The position numbers and the translations under genes are program-made. Positions 50,588 through 58,734 of a stretch of 64,000 nucleotides of DNA are shown in pieces. The DNA comes from Streptomyces sp. BK239 (GTDB taxonomy: Bacteria; Actinomycetota; Actinomycetes; Streptomycetales; Streptomycetaceae), in contig NZ_SHKS01000004.1 in NCBI RefSeq assembly GCF_004217285.1, positions 62,001 through 126,000 on the forward strand, in the 5' to 3' direction. Position 1 is the first letter of the stretch. Every line of letters starts with the position of its first letter. The notes beneath the pieces are model-generated. The model made no database searches and was not told the DNA's origin. It saw nothing but the letters and a program-made list of their open reading frames with translations.

Positions 50588-51826
50588 ATGGACTCTGCCT
50601 CCGCGAGCACACACGCGTACGACGGTGTACGCACCCTGGGAACGCCCCGCGCACTGGCCACCGAAGCCGTGCACGCCGGCCGGGACGACCTGGCCCGCCA
50701 GGGCCTGCACGCCCCGCCCATCGACCTGTCCACCACGTATCCCTCCTACGACAGCCGTGCCGAGGCCGCCCGCATCGACGCGTTCGCCGCCACCGGCGCC
50801 GAACCGGAGGGCCCGCCCGTCTACGGCCGGCTGGGCAACCCCACGGTCGCCCGCTTCGAAACCGCCCTCGCCCGGCTGGAGGGCACCGAGAGCGCGGTCG
50901 CCTTCGCCAGCGGCATGGCCGCGCTGAGCGCGGTGCTGCTCGCGCGCGGCTCGCTGGGCCTGCGGCACGTGGTGGCCGTCCGGCCGCTGTACGGGTGCAG
51001 CGACCATCTGCTGACGGCGGGGCTGCTCGGCTCGGAGGTCACCTGGACCGACCCGGCCGGGATCGCGGACGCGCTGCGCCCCGACACCGGGCTGGTGATG
51101 GTCGAGTCACCGGCCAACCCGACCCTCGCCGAGGTCGATCTGCGGGCGGTGGCCCACGCCTGCGGATCCGTGCCGCTGCTCGCCGACAACACCTTCGCCA
51201 CACCGGTGCTCCAGCGGCCCGCCGAGCAGGGCGCGCGGCTCGTGCTGCACAGCGCGACCAAGTACCTCGGCGGCCACGGGGACGTCATGGCGGGCGTGGT
51301 CGCCTGCGACGAGGAGTTCGCGGGGCGGCTGCGGCAGACACGGTTCGTCACCGGCGGGGTGCTGCACCCGCTCGCCGGCTACCTGCTGCTGCGCGGGCTG
51401 TCGACGCTTCCGGTGCGGGTGCGGGCCGCCTCGGCGACCGCCGCCGAGCTGGTCCGCCGGCTGGCCGCGGACCCCCGTGTCGCACGCGTCCACTATCCGC
51501 GCATAGGCGGCGCGATGGTCGCCTTCGAGGTGTACGGCGATCCGCACGAGGTGATCGCCGGCGTCCGGCTGATCACCCCCGCCGTGAGCCTCGGCAGCGT
51601 CGACACCCTCATCCAGCACCCGGCGTCCATCAGCCATCGCATCGTGGACGCACATGACCGGCGGGACGCCGGGGTCGGCGACCGGCTGCTGCGGATGTCG
51701 GTGGGCCTTGAGGACGTCGAGGACCTGTGGGCGGATCTGGACGCGGCGCTGGGGGCCGGTCCGGAGTCCTCGCCGGGAGAAACGGTTCCTCGCGTACGGT
51801 CCGGGCACGGCCGCGTGGTGGTGTGA
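50588..51826 (+). CDS. Cys/Met metabolism PLP-dependent enzyme (gamma-lyase or synthase type)
   Basis: A 412-residue fold-type I PLP enzyme of the cystathionine/methionine gamma-lyase group. The substrate and cofactor segments YGRLGNPTVARFETALARLE, SAVAFASGMAALS and ADNTFATPVLQRP are present. The PLP lysine lies in LVLHSATKYLGGHGDVMAG. C-terminal segments SLGSVDTLIQHPAS and LRMSVGLEDVEDL are diagnostic. Which reaction it catalyses (methionine gamma-lyase, cystathionine gamma-synthase or lyase) cannot be decided by eye. ATG 50588 lacks a clear ribosome site. It is divergent from the Lrp regulator. Confidence 0.88.
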   Translation: MDSASASTHAYDGVRTLGTPRALATEAVHAGRDDLARQGLHAPPIDLSTTYPSYDSRAEAARIDAFAATGAEPEGPPVYGRLGNPTVARFETALARLEGTESAVAFASGMAALSAVLLARGSLGLRHVVAVRPLYGCSDHLLTAGLLGSEVTWTDPAGIADALRPDTGLVMVESPANPTLAEVDLRAVAHACGSVPLLADNTFATPVLQRPAEQGARLVLHSATKYLGGHGDVMAGVVACDEEFAGRLRQTRFVTGGVLHPLAGYLLLRGLSTLPVRVRAASATAAELVRRLAADPRVARVHYPRIGGAMVAFEVYGDPHEVIAGVRLITPAVSLGSVDTLIQHPASISHRIVDAHDRRDAGVGDRLLRMSVGLEDVEDLWADLDAALGAGPESSPGETVPRVRSGHGRVVV

Positions 51827-51868
51827 CGGCCCCCGGCCGGTCGGTGACGCGGGTCGCCGTACGCGGAA

Positions 51869-51899
51869 CGGCCCGGCGGCGTCGTACGCCACCGGGCCG
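51869..51899. terminator. Convergent terminator between the PLP enzyme and the ACT-GNAT gene
   Basis: CGGCCCGG (51869-51876) pairs with CCGGGCCG (51892-51899), with an inner GGCGT / ACGCC stem (51878-51882 and 51886-51890). Confidence 0.7.
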
Positions 51900-51916
51900 C
51901 CTCCGGACGGTCCGCG

Positions 51917-53218
51917 TCAGTCGTGCGCGGCCTGCCGCTCGTACCGGTCGGAGGCCGCCCCGGCGCCGGCCCGCTCCAGGCGGGCGGTGATCACCAGGGT
52001 GCCCTCCTCGATCTGGTAGTCGAGGGGCAGACCCAGCCCGCGCATGGCGGCGACCATGCCGGTGTTGGAGGCCTGCGTCACCGCGTAGACGCTCGCGCAG
52101 CCCGCCTCCCGGGCCATCGCGACCAGCCGGCCCAGCAGTTCGCCGCCGATGCCGCGCCGCTGCCACTCGTCCTCGACGAGCAGGGCGACCTCCGTCTCGT
52201 CCCCGTCCCACAGCAGGTGGCCGAGGGCGATGACGCGTCCCGACGGCGTCTGCACGGCGAGGGTGCGGCCGTGGCGCGGGCTGAGCAGATGGGCGAGATA
52301 GCGGTCGGCGTCGCCGACGGGGCCGTGGTAGCGCAGCCCGAGCGTGCGGGACGAGCAGCGCGCGTGCATCGCCTTGGCCGCTTTCACGTCTCCGGCGCCG
52401 GCCCGGCGCACGGTGATGTCGTCGCCCTGAGACAGCGTCAGTACGTCGAGTTGGGGCGGGACACGCGGACCGAGCCGGGCGTCCAGCTCGACCAGCGCCC
52501 GCGCCCGCGCGAACTCCGTCGGGGTGAACGGCAGATACGGCCGCTCCACGGTGATCACTCCGCCTTCCGGCGCCCGCAGGCGCATGACGGTGTCCTCCAG
52601 CACACCCTCCACGGGGACGTGCTCCGGCTTCCGGCCGCCGGGTCCGCCCGTGGCGGGCAGCGAGCGGATCGTGCACCGGCCCAGCAACTGGCGCAGGGCG
52701 AGAGGCAGTTCGGCGGGGTCGAGAGCGGTGCGGGTGGCCAGGCCCAGGACCCTGGTCGGGGCGTCCACGAGGTCGTGGGCGTCGGCCCGTTCGATCCAGG
52801 TGTCCGTGCCGCCGGCCTGGGCCACGGTCCCGGTGACCTCCGCCGCCGTGAGGGCGCCGGGCGCCCGCAGCAGGAACTCGTCCACCGTGTCGTCGCCCAG
52901 CGGGTGCGTCTGCAGGCTCAGGATGTCGACCCGGTGGGCGGCGAGGGCCGCGCAGAGTGCGGCCAGCGAACCCGGCTCGTCCTTCACCGTCGTGCGCATC
53001 CGCCACAGCGTGCTCGACTCGGCGGCGGGAGGGGCGAGTTCGGACTTCTGCCCGGCCGGCCCCGTCGCTGAGGGCGGCCGGGCGTCGGTATCGCCGGTAT
53101 CGCTCGCGGGCGGCGCGTGGCCGTGGCGGCGTGTGAGCCACGGGGCGGCGGACTCCAGGGCGGCGCGCAGTCGGCGGCGCGCCGGGCGCTCGGGGTCGCA
53201 GTGCGTGTCGTCAGTCAT
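51917..53218 (-). CDS. ACT-domain GNAT acetyltransferase
   Basis: A 433-residue fusion. After an Arg/Ala-rich leader, an ACT domain covers about residues 42-110 (TVKDEPGSLAALCAALAAHR, SLQTHPLGDDTVDEFLLRAP), which normally binds an amino acid. The C-terminus is a GNAT acetyltransferase (about 255-400) with the acetyl-CoA pyrophosphate loop EWQRRGIGGELLGRLV. ACT-GNAT lysine acetyltransferases controlled by amino acids have been described in actinomycetes, and this fits them. A middle segment (about 110-250) has no obvious assignment. The start is ATG 53218; ATG 53230 is an alternative. Confidence 0.82.
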   Translation of the reverse strand: MTDDTHCDPERPARRRLRAALESAAPWLTRRHGHAPPASDTGDTDARPPSATGPAGQKSELAPPAAESSTLWRMRTTVKDEPGSLAALCAALAAHRVDILSLQTHPLGDDTVDEFLLRAPGALTAAEVTGTVAQAGGTDTWIERADAHDLVDAPTRVLGLATRTALDPAELPLALRQLLGRCTIRSLPATGGPGGRKPEHVPVEGVLEDTVMRLRAPEGGVITVERPYLPFTPTEFARARALVELDARLGPRVPPQLDVLTLSQGDDITVRRAGAGDVKAAKAMHARCSSRTLGLRYHGPVGDADRYLAHLLSPRHGRTLAVQTPSGRVIALGHLLWDGDETEVALLVEDEWQRRGIGGELLGRLVAMAREAGCASVYAVTQASNTGMVAAMRGLGLPLDYQIEEGTLVITARLERAGAGAASDRYERQAAHD

Positions 53219-53521
53219 GTCTCGAGTCATGCAGCCACTGTGAAGGAACAGTGTTGCGTGATCACGAACGGTTTGTGACCGATGGGTAAAGGAACCATTT
53301 GACCATTTCGTCAAGAGTTGTACGGGTGTGGGGACGTGCGCCGTCCGGACTCTCGCGTCGTCGACGACCGAGGTCCTGCGTCATCCCCGGGGACCGCGCC
53401 GCGCACCGGGAGATGACGCCGATGCGCGGAACGCCCTTTCAGGATACGGGAGTCACCCCCGCGCCACGGCCCGGTTCGGGGCATCCTGGACGAGGCCGGC
53501 ACGGCCGTCGTCGCGCCGCCG
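53219..53521. other. Gap between phoD and the ACT-GNAT gene
   Basis: About 300 bp, with both flanking genes reading leftward. The part nearest the ACT-GNAT gene is A+T-richer and has a dyad TTGAC-N6-GTCAA (53299-53314), whose minus-strand half could also act as a -35 box. I see no tRNA or protein gene; short open frames on either strand lack ribosome sites. Confidence 0.45.
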
Positions 53522-55096
53522 TCACTGCCCGACGCGGCCCGGCTGCAGCACCTTGGTGAACAGCACCGTGCCGTCCTGCTCGCGCAGCCGCACCGTCAAC
53601 TCCCCGCTGTCGCCGTCGATGTCGACCTCGCCGAAGAACTGGTAACCGTCGGCGGGGGAGACGTTCGCCGTGGCGGGCGCCTTCACGAAGACGCGGTCCG
53701 GGCCGAACGTGCCGTCCAGCGCGCTCGCCGGGAAGGCGCCCGCGTTCAGCGGCCCGGAGACGAACTCCCAGAACGGCGCGAAGTCCTTGAACGCCGCCCG
53801 TGACGGGTCGTAGTGCTGGGCCGAGGTGTGGTGGACGTCCGCCGTCAGCCACACCGTGCCCGTGATCCGCCGGTGCTTGACGAACCGCAGCAACTCCGCG
53901 ATCTGGAGCTCACGGCCGAGCGGCGCGCCCGGGTCGCCCTGCGCCACCGCCTCGAAGTGGGGCCCGCCGTCGGTGGTGTCCGGCACGACCAGTCCGAGCG
54001 GCATGTCGGCGGCGATCACCTTCCACACCGCGCGGGATCGGGCCAGTTCGCGCTTGAGCCACTCCAACTGCTCCCGGCCGAGGATGCCTTGAGCGTCGGC
54101 GGTCTGGGCGTCCGGCGAGTTGGCGTCACGGTAGGTGCGCATGTCCAGCACGAAGACGTCCAGCAGGGGGCCGTGCCGCTGCACGCGGTGGACCCGGCCG
54201 CTCGGGCGGCGCAGGGTGGAGATCGGGAAGTACTCCGAGAACGCCCGGCGAGCCCGCGCGGCGAGCACGTCCACGTCCTTCTCGGTGTACCGGGCGTCCC
54301 CGAGGATCTCGCCCGGATACCAGTTGTTGGTGACCTCGTGGTCGTCCCACTGCACGATGGAGGGGACCTGGGCGTTGAAGCGCCTGAGGTTGTCGTCGAG
54401 CAGGTTGTAGCGGAAGTTGCCGCGGAACTCGGCGAGCGTCTCGGCGACCTTCGCCTTCTCCTCGGTGGTGACGTTCCGCCAGGTCCGCCCGCCGGGGAGC
54501 GGGGCCGACCCGGCGAGCGGGCCGTCGGCGTAGATGTTGTCGCCGCTGCACAGGAAGAAGTCGGGGTCGAGCGCGGCCATCGCCCGGTAGATGCGGTAGC
54601 CGCCGAGCTCCGGGTTGATGCCCCAGCCCTGTCCGGCCAGGTCGCCGGACCAGACGAACCGTACGCCGTCGCGCCGCGTCGCGGACGCCGTGCGGAACGT
54701 GCCGGTCACCGGTTCGCCCGTACGGCGCGGGTCGTCCGGGTCGGCCAGCAGGACGCGGTAGTGGATCTGTTCGCCGGCCGGCAGCCCGTGCAGCCGGGTC
54801 GTGCCCGTGAAGTCGCTGTCCGCGCCCAGCAGGGGACCGAGCCGGCGGCGCGGATCGCGGAACGACGGGGTGGCCGCCGTCTCGACGATCATCCGCGCCG
54901 GCCGGTCCGAGCGCACCCACACCAGCCCGGAGTCGGTGGTCACGTCCCCGGCCTGCACGCCCCAGCCGGCCCGGGGCCGCCCCGACAGGGCGAGGGCCGG
55001 CGCCGCGCCGGCCGCGACGGGCAGGGTCAGGGCCGCCGACGCGGCCAGCGAGCCGCGCAGCACGCTGCGACGCCCGGGGAGCGGACGAAGTGACAT
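53522..55096 (-). CDS. phoD: Alkaline phosphatase D family protein, Tat-exported
   Basis: A 524-residue PhoD-type phosphatase. The N-terminus is a twin-arginine signal (RRSVLRGSLAASAALTLPVA, Arg9-Arg10) ending near AAPALA, so the enzyme is exported folded. Metal and catalytic segments are visible: WSGDLAGQGWGINPE, CSGDNIYADGPL, WDDHEVTNNW, VLDMRTYRD and WLTADVHHTSAQHYD. It releases phosphate from phosphodiesters and monoesters, probably with iron and calcium. ATG 55096 follows AGGAGG. A direct repeat of PHO-box type about 65 bp upstream suggests PhoR-PhoP control. The length is typical. Confidence 0.9.
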   Translation of the reverse strand: MSLRPLPGRRSVLRGSLAASAALTLPVAAGAAPALALSGRPRAGWGVQAGDVTTDSGLVWVRSDRPARMIVETAATPSFRDPRRRLGPLLGADSDFTGTTRLHGLPAGEQIHYRVLLADPDDPRRTGEPVTGTFRTASATRRDGVRFVWSGDLAGQGWGINPELGGYRIYRAMAALDPDFFLCSGDNIYADGPLAGSAPLPGGRTWRNVTTEEKAKVAETLAEFRGNFRYNLLDDNLRRFNAQVPSIVQWDDHEVTNNWYPGEILGDARYTEKDVDVLAARARRAFSEYFPISTLRRPSGRVHRVQRHGPLLDVFVLDMRTYRDANSPDAQTADAQGILGREQLEWLKRELARSRAVWKVIAADMPLGLVVPDTTDGGPHFEAVAQGDPGAPLGRELQIAELLRFVKHRRITGTVWLTADVHHTSAQHYDPSRAAFKDFAPFWEFVSGPLNAGAFPASALDGTFGPDRVFVKAPATANVSPADGYQFFGEVDIDGDSGELTVRLREQDGTVLFTKVLQPGRVGQ

Positions 55097-55159
55097 GACA
55101 GGCCTCCTGAGACGGAACCGACCGGTGTGCACAGCCACACCTACGGCCCCGCCGCGGCC

Positions 55160-55181
55160 GGCACGCGAACCGGACGTGAAC
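55160..55181 (-). promoter_or_regulatory. Candidate PHO box upstream of phoD
   Basis: Reading the minus strand, two adjacent 11-base units, GTTCACGTCCG and GTTCGCGTGCC, resemble the Streptomyces PhoP direct-repeat unit (GTTCA-type). They lie 64 bases upstream of the phoD ATG. The first unit matches better than the second. Confidence 0.5.
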
Positions 55182-55228
55182 ATCAGGACGCGGCGCGGAG
55201 GCGGACACCGGCCACCGCGGGCCGCCGC

Positions 55229-56701
55229 TCAACGCCGGCCCACAGCCCGCGCCGTCAACCGGACACCGTCCCGGATCCGCGCCGGCGACAGGTGGGCGTA
55301 CCCGAGCACGAGACTCATCTCGTCGGCGTGGCCGCCGGCTTCGGGCACGCCTTCGCGCATCCCGGCGTGCGCGTACGCGGCCAGGGCCCGCACCTCGATC
55401 CCCGCCTCGGCCGTCCGCGCGGCGAAGCGGGCCCACGGGCCGTACTCCTCGGGGAGCGTCGCGATGACGTGCAGGCCGGCGGCGATGCCGGACACGCGCG
55501 TGCCGGGGAAGTGCTCATCGAGCGCGTCGACGGCGGCGTCCCGCCGCTCCCGGTAGGCACGTTGGCACCGACGCAGCTGACGGTCGTAGTCGCCGTGCTC
55601 CACGAAACGGGCGAACAGCGCCTGGTCCAGGGTGGGATGGCCCAGGTCCATGGTCCTCTTGCGCTCCACCGCTTCGTCGGCCAGCGCCTCGGGCACGAGC
55701 AGCCAGCCGAGCCGCAGCCCCGGCGCGAGGGACTTGCTGACCGACCCGGTGTACGCCACCCGCTCCGGGTCGAGGCCTTGAAGCGCGCCGACGGGCGCGC
55801 GGTCGTAGCGGAAGTCGCCGTCGTAGTCGTCCTCCAGCACATAGCCGTCCACCGAGCGGGCCCATGCCAGCAGTTCGGTACGTCGGCGCGGCGAGCAGGC
55901 GATGCCGGTCGGGAACTGGTGCGCGGGCGTGGTCACCACGGACCGTACGCCCGACGCCCTCAGCGGGCCCAGGGCCGGTCCCTCGTCGTCGAGGGGGAGC
56001 GGTACGGCGGTGACGCCGGCCGCCGCGTACAGCGCGCCGTGCTGCGGGCTGCCGGGGTCCTCCACGCCGACCGTGTCGATCCCGCGCGCGTGGAGCACGA
56101 GTCCGAGCAGGGCCGTCGCCTGCGCCACACCGGAGACGACGACGATCCGTTCGGGGTCGGCGACCACGCCCCGCCGCCGGGCGAGCAGCTCGGCGAGCGC
56201 GGTGCGCAGCCGGGGCAGCCCGCGTGGGTCGGGGTAGCCCAGCTCCTGGTGGGGGAGCTCCGCGAGCACATGCCGATGGGCGGCGGCCCACGCGGCCCGT
56301 GGGAACAGCGACAGGTCCGGTGTCCCCGGCACGAAGTCGGCGCGGACCCCGGGCGGGCGCGGGGCGAGGTCCCGCACGCGGGGCGGGGCCGCCCGCACGG
56401 CGCCGCTCACCCAGGTCCCGGCGCCGCGCTCGCTGCGCAGGTAGCCCTCCGCCGTCAGCTGCTCGTACGCCTCCGTGACCAGCCCGCGCGACACGCCCAG
56501 GTCGGCGGCGAGGTCCCGGCTCGACGGCAGCCGGGTGCCCTGCGCCAGCCGCCCCGAGCGGACCGCCTCGCGCAGGGCCGTCCGGAGCGAACGCCCCCGC
56601 GCGCGTGCGGGCGCCGCCACGGCCGGCAGCAGGAGCTCCCATGCGGCCGAGGCGGACTCTCCGGCGACGGGTGCTTGCGGATTGGTCCCCGATGGCGTCA
56701 T
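55229..56701 (-). CDS. MocR-type regulator (GntR HTH plus aminotransferase-like domain)
   Basis: A 490-residue MocR/GabR-like regulator. The N-terminal GntR winged helix (LRTALREAVRSGRLAQGTRL, SSRDLAADLGVSRGLVTEAY) is fused to a fold-type I aminotransferase-like domain with the PLP lysine in GSVSKSLAPGLRLGW. These proteins use PLP as effector and often regulate a divergent gene, here an EamA-type exporter 47 bp away. The start is ATG 56701, preceded by AAGG. A seven-base inverted repeat lies in the shared gap. The effector may be PLP itself or an amino acid. Confidence 0.88.
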   Translation of the reverse strand: MTPSGTNPQAPVAGESASAAWELLLPAVAAPARARGRSLRTALREAVRSGRLAQGTRLPSSRDLAADLGVSRGLVTEAYEQLTAEGYLRSERGAGTWVSGAVRAAPPRVRDLAPRPPGVRADFVPGTPDLSLFPRAAWAAAHRHVLAELPHQELGYPDPRGLPRLRTALAELLARRRGVVADPERIVVVSGVAQATALLGLVLHARGIDTVGVEDPGSPQHGALYAAAGVTAVPLPLDDEGPALGPLRASGVRSVVTTPAHQFPTGIACSPRRRTELLAWARSVDGYVLEDDYDGDFRYDRAPVGALQGLDPERVAYTGSVSKSLAPGLRLGWLLVPEALADEAVERKRTMDLGHPTLDQALFARFVEHGDYDRQLRRCQRAYRERRDAAVDALDEHFPGTRVSGIAAGLHVIATLPEEYGPWARFAARTAEAGIEVRALAAYAHAGMREGVPEAGGHADEMSLVLGYAHLSPARIRDGVRLTARAVGRR

Positions 56702-56735
56702 GGAAGTGGACCTTAAGCCGGGCCGCCGCACTTCC
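56702..56735. promoter_or_regulatory. GGAAGTG/CACTTCC dyad between the mocR and eamA genes
   Basis: GGAAGTG (56702-56708) and CACTTCC (56729-56735) form a perfect seven-base inverted repeat with a 20-bp gap, filling most of the 47-bp divergent intergenic space. Confidence 0.45.
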
Positions 56736-56748
56736 TAACGTCGCCGTC

Positions 56749-57945
56749 ATGAACGCCACCACCGCACGCGGCTCCCTGCTCGCCGCGCTCGCCTGCCTCC
56801 TCGTCGGCGGCTCCTTCACAGCCAACAGCGTCCTCGGCTCCTACCCGTACGCGGGCGGACAGGCCCTGCGCTACGGCCTCGCCTGTCTGCTGCTCGTCCC
56901 CCTCGCCGGCCCTGGCGCCGGGGCTCGACTGCGCGCGCTGACAGCTCGTCAGTGGGCCCGTCTCACCCTGCTGGCCGCCGCGGGCATGGTGGGCTTCAAC
57001 CTCGCCGTCCTCGCCGCCGAACGCTCCGCCGAGCCCGCCGTCCCCGGCGTCTTCGTGGGCTGCGCGCCGGTCGTCGTGGCGGTCATGGTGCCGCTGATGG
57101 AGGGGCGACGGCCGCGCCGGACGGTTCTGTGCGGGGCGGCGCTGGTGGCGATGGGCGCCTTCACCGTGCAGGGCTGGGGCCGTACGGACTCGGCCGGCAT
57201 CGCCTGGTCCCTGTGCGCACTGGCCGGGGAGGTCGGCTTCGCGGTGCTGGCAGTGCCCCTGCTGCGGCCGCTGGGCCCACGGCTGCTGTCCGCGACGGTG
57301 TGCGGGCTCGCCGCCGTCGAGTCGGCGGCGCTCGGGGCGGTCCTCGACGGCGGCGCGTGGCTGCGCCGGCCCGACGCCGGTGAGACCGCCGCGCTGCTGT
57401 GGCAGGCGGTGGTCGTCACCGTCGTCGGCTTCGTGTGCTGGTACATGGGCATGCAGCGGATCGGCGCCGAGCGCGCCACGCTGTTCTCCGGTCTCATCCC
57501 GGTCGCCGCCGCCGGTACCGCGCCGCTGGCCGGCACGGGATCCTACGGCCTCGCCCAGGCCGCCGGCAGCGCCCTCGTGGGAGCCGGAGTCGCCCTGGGC
57601 GCGGGTGTGCTGGCCCGGAGGCGCGGGGCGTCGCCGGCGACCGGTCGGGGGCCGAGGGGGTCAGCGGCTGCCGTCGAGGAGCACGCGGGCGACGAGTGCC
57701 GGGTCGTCGTTCATCGGGCAGTGACCGCAGCCCGGCAGCCGCACCAGGCGGGCCTGCGGGATGATCTGCTTGGCCCGGATGCCCTGGCGGCGCACCAGGA
57801 GCCAGTCCCGGGTGCCCCAGGCGACGGTGACGGGTATGCCGGGGACGTCGTCGGTGAACTTGACGCTCGTGCCCGCCCGCAGGGTCTCGTCGAACCCGGT
57901 GGCCCCGGCCAGCGCCAGCGTCTCGGCGACCACGGCCTCCGGTGA
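56749..57945 (+). CDS. EamA/DMT-family transporter with unusual C-terminal extension
   Basis: A 398-codon frame from ATG 56749. Residues 1-295 are a typical drug/metabolite transporter with ten helices in two EamA halves (for example SLLAALACLLVGGSFTANSV, AGMVGFNLAVLAAERSAEPA and YGLAQAAGSALVGAGVALGA). Normal members end near residue 300. Here no stop occurs until 57945, so about 100 hydrophilic residues are added that are simply the antisense of the alpha/beta hydrolase gene. Either the stop codon was lost, or the true end is earlier after a frameshift. It is divergent from the MocR regulator, its probable controller. Substrate unknown. Confidence 0.8.
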   Translation: MNATTARGSLLAALACLLVGGSFTANSVLGSYPYAGGQALRYGLACLLLVPLAGPGAGARLRALTARQWARLTLLAAAGMVGFNLAVLAAERSAEPAVPGVFVGCAPVVVAVMVPLMEGRRPRRTVLCGAALVAMGAFTVQGWGRTDSAGIAWSLCALAGEVGFAVLAVPLLRPLGPRLLSATVCGLAAVESAALGAVLDGGAWLRRPDAGETAALLWQAVVVTVVGFVCWYMGMQRIGAERATLFSGLIPVAAAGTAPLAGTGSYGLAQAAGSALVGAGVALGAGVLARRRGASPATGRGPRGSAAAVEEHAGDECRVVVHRAVTAARQPHQAGLRDDLLGPDALAAHQEPVPGAPGDGDGYAGDVVGELDARARPQGLVEPGGPGQRQRLGDHGLR

Positions 57946-58494
57946 ACGGCGGCCCGGGCGGGCGTAGATGGTGCTGGTGAGGGCCGTACGGCCGGCCGCC
58001 GACCGCGACAGCCGCTGGACCATCGGCAACGGCATCCGCTGGGAGAGGTGGCGCATGGTCAGCAGGATGCCGAAGGCGTAACGGCGCTCCGCCTCCGACC
58101 AGAACCCCGCCGGGGACAGCGCGGTGACGGACCGTACGCGCTTCTCCCGGCCGAGTTCCAGCGCCAGCAGACCGCCCAGCGAGTTGCCCGCGACATGGGG
58201 GCGTTCCAGCTCCAGAGCCTCGCAGAAGGCGCCGAACACCGACGTGGTGGTGGACAGGTCGTAGGAGAGCCCCTCGGGCAGCCCCGGGGACGCGCCGAAG
58301 CCGGGCAGGTCCACGCTGATCACGTCCCGCTCGGTGGCCAGGATGTCCAGCACCGGGTCCCAGGCCTGCCGGTGGTGCCCGATGCCGTGCAGCAGGAGCA
58401 ACGGCTCGCCGCGCCCGGCGCGCGCGTAGGACACGGTGACGGGCTGTGGGCCGCTGGGGGAGGGGACCGTGAAGGAGACGGTGGCGGCGGACAT
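57661..58494 (-). CDS. Alpha/beta hydrolase
   Basis: A 277-residue alpha/beta hydrolase. It has the oxyanion segment LLLLHGIGHHRQAWDP, the nucleophile elbow HVAGNSLGGLLALELG with Ser, an acidic residue in VAWGTRDWLL and the histidine in LPGCGHCPMND. The substrate is unknown; carboxylester or epoxide-type chemistry is possible. ATG 58494 starts the frame. Its 3' half overlaps the extended reading frame of the EamA gene on the other strand. It is divergent from the ECF41 sigma gene across 240 bp. Confidence 0.88.
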   Translation of the reverse strand: MSAATVSFTVPSPSGPQPVTVSYARAGRGEPLLLLHGIGHHRQAWDPVLDILATERDVISVDLPGFGASPGLPEGLSYDLSTTTSVFGAFCEALELERPHVAGNSLGGLLALELGREKRVRSVTALSPAGFWSEAERRYAFGILLTMRHLSQRMPLPMVQRLSRSAAGRTALTSTIYARPGRRSPEAVVAETLALAGATGFDETLRAGTSVKFTDDVPGIPVTVAWGTRDWLLVRRQGIRAKQIIPQARLVRLPGCGHCPMNDDPALVARVLLDGSR

Positions 58495-58658
58495 GGCGGT
58501 GCTCCTCGTCTGAACGGGCTGAACGGTCGAACTGGTCTGGCTGGTCGCTCTGGTCCAACGGCGTTAGTGGCTGGGCGAGTTCGGGGAAGGTGCGCATGCG
58601 GCGGACGGGTGCGGGCGGCCGGTGGGGCCGTGGCCGGGCGTCGCGTAGACAGCTTGTC

Positions 58659-58668
58659 AGCAATTGCT
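58659..58668. promoter_or_regulatory. Palindrome AGCAATTGCT in the hydrolase-ECF41 gap
   Basis: A perfect ten-base palindrome, preceded by TGTCA at 58655-58659. TGTCA resembles the -35 element of ECF41-dependent promoters, but a matching -10 element is not clear. The site may control the ECF41 gene at 58735. Confidence 0.35.
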
Positions 58669-58734
58669 ACCGACGGGTAGCCCCCGGCGGCGCTCCGTCT
58701 GGACACCGGCTGCTCCGTCGGATGGGATGGCTCG

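Noticed and set aside
53311-53502. Short minus-strand frame between phoD and the ACT-GNAT gene
   Set aside because: No ribosome site and no recognisable family; the composition is that of noncoding G+C-rich sequence.
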